A stretch of DNA of 19,406 nucleotides from Hirudo medicinalis (lineage: Eukaryota > Annelida > Clitellata > Hirudinida > Hirudinidae), in contig MPNW01000941.1 in assembly GCA_011800805.1 (NCBI GenBank), positions 2,169 to 21,574 on the forward strand, given 5' to 3'. The notes beneath the pieces are model-generated. The model had not been told where the DNA came from. It was given only the letters and a program-made list of their open reading frames with translations, and ran no database searches. Position numbers and translations under genes: made by a program. Positions 16,742 to 19,406 of the stretch are shown one piece after another. Every line of letters begins with the position of its first letter. The first letter of the stretch is position 1.

Positions 16742-18188
16742 GACGGTAAATTAGACATTGTCAGTCGACTGCAACAATCAAATGTATTCATCGGATTTAA
16801 TAATTAAAATCGTCCAGTTGTTTCAAAATGTCCTTATCTTAAATTGCACTTAATCTTCAAATTTCCCAAAACAAACTCGAAAACAACAGTTGACATGGCC
16901 GTTATCATAGAATGCTGCCCTTAATTGTTTTAACTTTTTGTTTAAAGTATTTGAATAAAAAGCGATATTTTAAATTCAGGTGATATTTTAAATTTTTAAA
17001 TTTGAAGTATGAGAAGGCGCAATCGCGATCAAATTTTTAACAGAATTGAAATTAATACGAAATATTTTAGTTTAATACTAACACACTATCAGCTAAATTT
17101 TTAGTATTAATTTTCAAATCCAAAACGATTCAATCCGGCAGCCGTCTGCTCGATTACAAAATCCAAATGAGGCCAACATGGCTTCTTGTTGTCTGACATC
17201 GACCGACAAATTTTGATGGCATTTAAGTTTGTAATTTCAGTTACGGTAAACTGATGACGATAATTTATCCAACTATTATTATTTGTTTGGTATTTTTATG
17301 TACTTTAAAAATGCTTCATTTATAAATAGAAACTACAACATGGGTTCGATTCAATCAATTCAGACATATGTTCAGGAAAATGTACGCTTTGAAAGAAAAC
17401 ATTTTAAAATAAAATTTGATTTCAATTTAAAGAGTTTATTTTGTGAAACGGCCAACATGCTGATCTCATCGGTAAAAAATGAAATCATAAACGCAACTCT
17501 GTACATTAAAAGCCTTTGTCAATTTTAGGCAAACCCAACAAACATGCATTTCTAGTCGCCCTAGGGCCCAATGTTACAAAAACTTTGTAATGAAATTACT
17601 TTACAAAAATATGCGTAACAAAAAAACGAAAATAATTATCACTAGGGGCCATAATATAACAGTATGTAACAGCCGGCATGAGACCGATATTGCTAAGCAG
17701 AAGGCATTCTTTAAATTCTGTGACATTAAATGTGATGGGTCGTAACTGAATGTAATATATATAAATATATCGCAATAATGCGATGTAATGATTGCATTAA
17801 CCGTGACGGAAAGACAATGCATAAAAGCATTATTTTATTGGAAAATCATTCTTTGGCATGATGTCTTGGCGACAATCAAGTTTCCACTTCACTTGTTCTC
17901 TTTGTAGCCGATCATCCGTTACAAAAACACATCCTGTGAATGTAACAATTTCAACTCGTTACCATTATTCAATTAACTTATTAATTTACTCATTAGGATC
18001 GGTTCGATTTATGTAGCGCATAAATTTGAGAGGCTTTGACGTTCACATTCGGCATCTAATTCACAGAATGAATCCTCAGGACAGCCTCAGACATGACATT
18101 TTTTTTGTCTTAACAACGTCATTCAATGTTGACATTCATTGATTGATAAACGGTTATTCTAAAATCATAAGATCAACAAGGACATCAT
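16742..18188. other. Spacer upstream of the zinc-finger gene and downstream of the collagen gene
   Basis: This should contain the zinc-finger promoter and 5' untranslated region at its left end, and the collagen 3' untranslated region at its right end. It is AT-rich. A plus-strand open frame at 17340-17528 (about 62 codons) has a reasonable ATG context but AT-driven composition and no splice partner, so I do not call it a gene. Two related GGGCCC/GGGGCC-centred words (17558-17590 and 17638-17668) surround a partly palindromic GTTAC...GTAAC segment that may be a relic element. A minus-strand AATAAA lies at 17834-17839. Confidence 0.5.
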
Positions 18189-19074
18189 TTAGGGGGAGGA
18201 GGCAAGGGCAAGGACAAGGGCCCCCTGACTTTTGTTGATAGGCAACAAATAAGAGATCATCAGATTGAGAGAAGGATGTGCCACCTCCCGCCTTGGGAAA
18301 AGATGAAATGAAGTCTCGGATGAACATACGTTCCAGTTGCATCCGGGCATTGGCAATCCATCCTTTCCAATGGGACATGGTGCGTCCAACCCTGGACTTC
18401 CCTGGAGTAAAAGTTTGATGTTATTTATATTTTGATTATTTTACTTTGATTTTATTAATGGTAATAAATAAACTTTAAATCATAATTATGAAATGTATTT
18501 ATCATGTAATTAATCGATTTAATATTACATTAAAATATTATGAAAGTATCACAATAAAATGGCTCACCTGTTCACCTTTATCGCCCTTAGTACCTAGTCG
18601 TCCTCTTTTGCCCTTTTGGCCCTAAAGTGTCAGTAAATAAATCAACCAATGAGTGAGTTATTGGGTGGACAGAAAGAAGAATATATGGATGGTGGATGGA
18701 TGGATGGATGGATGGATGGATGAATGGATGGGTGGATGGATGGATGGTGGATGGGCAGATGAGGTGATGGCTGGAAAAATGCGTGATAGAAAGATGTGCT
18801 CAAAGGGTTGCTTTCCTGCATGCGTAGGTAATGGTAAAAGTTATGTTTCGTGTTCGCAACCCAGCCCGTACCGCCAGGGAGTACCCTTGGTACTAGGGAT
18901 GGGTGCTACATAAATAGTTGGGCGATCCGGATACATAAGGCAATCAAAAGATCTTCTAAATGCACCACAAAGAAAATTGGAAAAATGGATGAAGGATGGA
19001 TTAAGGAAGGGATGAATGAATGAATCAATTAGTCAGACCTGTATTCCTGGTTCACCGGATAGACCTGGAGGTCC
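18189..19074 (-). CDS. Membrane-type (XIII/XXIII/XXV-like) collagen, last exons (partial)
   Basis: Three exons are visible: 19074-19039 (36 bases, 12 residues), 18621-18568 (54 bases, 18 residues) and one starting at 18401. All join at phase 0 with GT...AG sites, as collagen Gly-X-Y exons do. The first two encode uninterrupted Gly-X-Y triplets. The last reads [21 protein letters not shown], very close to the C-terminus I know for the transmembrane collagens XIII and XXV (GLDAPCP.G.DGLP..GCW). These are type II membrane proteins with an extracellular triple helix. After the final Cys the frame can either continue to a stop at 18189, adding about 46 unrelated residues, or splice at gtatgt (18329) to an exon I cannot identify. 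Upstream exons, including the membrane anchor, lie beyond the right edge. The family assignment is from the C-terminal motif. Confidence 0.85.
18684..18753. repeat. (ATGG)n microsatellite in a collagen intron
   Basis: About 15 ATGG/TGGA units with a few substitutions lie in the intron between the collagen exons at 19039-19074 and 18568-18621. Confidence 0.95.
18834..18966 (+). repeat. Interspersed (SINE-like) repeat, copy 2
   Basis: It starts around GTAAAAGTTATG, continues with GTGTTCGCAACCCAGCCCG, then ACATAAATAG, and ends with TCCGGATACATAAGGCAATC...CTAAATGCA. It lies in a collagen intron in opposite transcriptional orientation to the gene. GTTCGCAACCC resembles a tRNA B box. Copies 1 and 2 share the last 41 bases at roughly 73%. 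Confidence 0.6.
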
Positions 19075-19129
19075 CTGGTAAATTTGTATAGAAAATAAAA
19101 CTAAGTGAAGTTATCACAACTGGGTTGGT

Positions 19130-19258
19130 TGATGGACGGATGGATAGATGGATGGATGGACGGATGAATGGATGGACGGATGGATAGATGGATGGATGGA
19201 TGGACGGACGGACGGACGGACGGACGGATGGATAGATGGATGGATGGATGGATGGATG
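19130..19258. repeat. (GGAT/GGAC)n microsatellite
   Basis: About 30 tetranucleotide units of GGAT mixed with GGAC lie upstream (in the collagen gene's sense) of the exon at 19039-19074. The GGAC block is pure at about 19201-19226. Confidence 0.95.
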
Positions 19259-19406
19259 ATGCTGACGATGTCGATGACGATGATGATGACGATGACGATG
19301 ATGATGACGACGATGATGATGGATGATGACGATGATGACGACGACGATGATGATGATGGATGATGATGACGACGACGATGATGATGGATGATGATGATGA
19401 TGACGA
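19259..19406. repeat. (GAT/GAC)n microsatellite at the right edge
   Basis: GAT and GAC triplets, with occasional GGAT, continue to the window edge. The array directly follows the GGAT array, so the two have probably expanded side by side. Confidence 0.95.

Noticed and set aside
17283..17528. Open frame of 81 codons, with an internal ATG at 17340 in fair context
   Set aside because: Composition follows the local AT-richness (Asn, Ile, Lys, Phe), there are no splice partners or recognisable motif, and the length is within chance for this base composition.
18154..18378. Alternative minus-strand frame after the collagen C-terminus, reached by an acceptor at 18292
   Set aside because: It would need a 38-base intron, shorter than the other introns here, and yields no recognisable sequence.
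18653..19363. Asp/Met/Trp/Gly-rich plus-strand frames
   Set aside because: Pure translations of GGAT and GAT microsatellites.
1..19406. tRNA, rRNA, CRISPR array, prophage, intact transposase or reverse transcriptase
   Set aside because: Looked for on both strands by eye and none found. The only tRNA-like words are short B-box resemblances within the dispersed repeat copies.

Overview
This is a stretch of animal nuclear DNA. Protein-coding exons are short and bounded by GT...AG splice sites, introns and spacers are AT-rich, and simple repeats (ATT, GAT, GGAT) are abundant. A cell-cycle kinase, a C2H2 zinc-finger protein and a membrane-type collagen point to an invertebrate metazoan. The kinase resembles insect-type Cdk2 in places (for example the MLCY stretch near its end), so an arthropod or other ecdysozoan is my guess, but the sequence does not settle the phylum. 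I see no bacterial operon, CRISPR array, phage or plasmid feature, and no novel defence or mobile system.

Layout. 1-1649: spacer or intron full of ATT, GAT and GAC repeats. 1650-5108 (+): a gene for a long, low-complexity protein rich in Pro, Lys, Glu and Ala (PAEQPKP-type repeats) with a His/Ser/Thr-rich tail; the 5' end is uncertain. 5857-9969 (-): a complete Cdk2-type kinase gene rebuilt from nine exons, convergent with the previous gene. 10579-12942 (+): a five-exon gene for a 387-residue protein I do not recognise, head-to-head with the kinase gene across 609 bases. 14266-16741 (-): a three-exon gene for a 485-residue protein with 12 C2H2 zinc fingers. 18189-19074 (-): the last exons of a collagen gene whose C-terminus matches the type XIII/XXIII/XXV membrane collagens.

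Exon joins were found by hand from open frames, GT/AG sites and codon phase. In the four complete or nearly complete models every junction keeps the frame, which is strong internal support, but no transcript evidence was available.

Between and inside the genes lie three diverged copies of one interspersed, possibly tRNA-derived (SINE-like) repeat, an AT-rich fold-back structure with 18-base direct repeats in a kinase intron, and a degenerate CGATCG-bearing array in the spacer after the unknown gene. The genes appear functionally unrelated. The only suggestive arrangements are the shared upstream region of the kinase and the unknown gene, and probable 3'-end overlap of the convergent pair at 5.4-5.6 kb.
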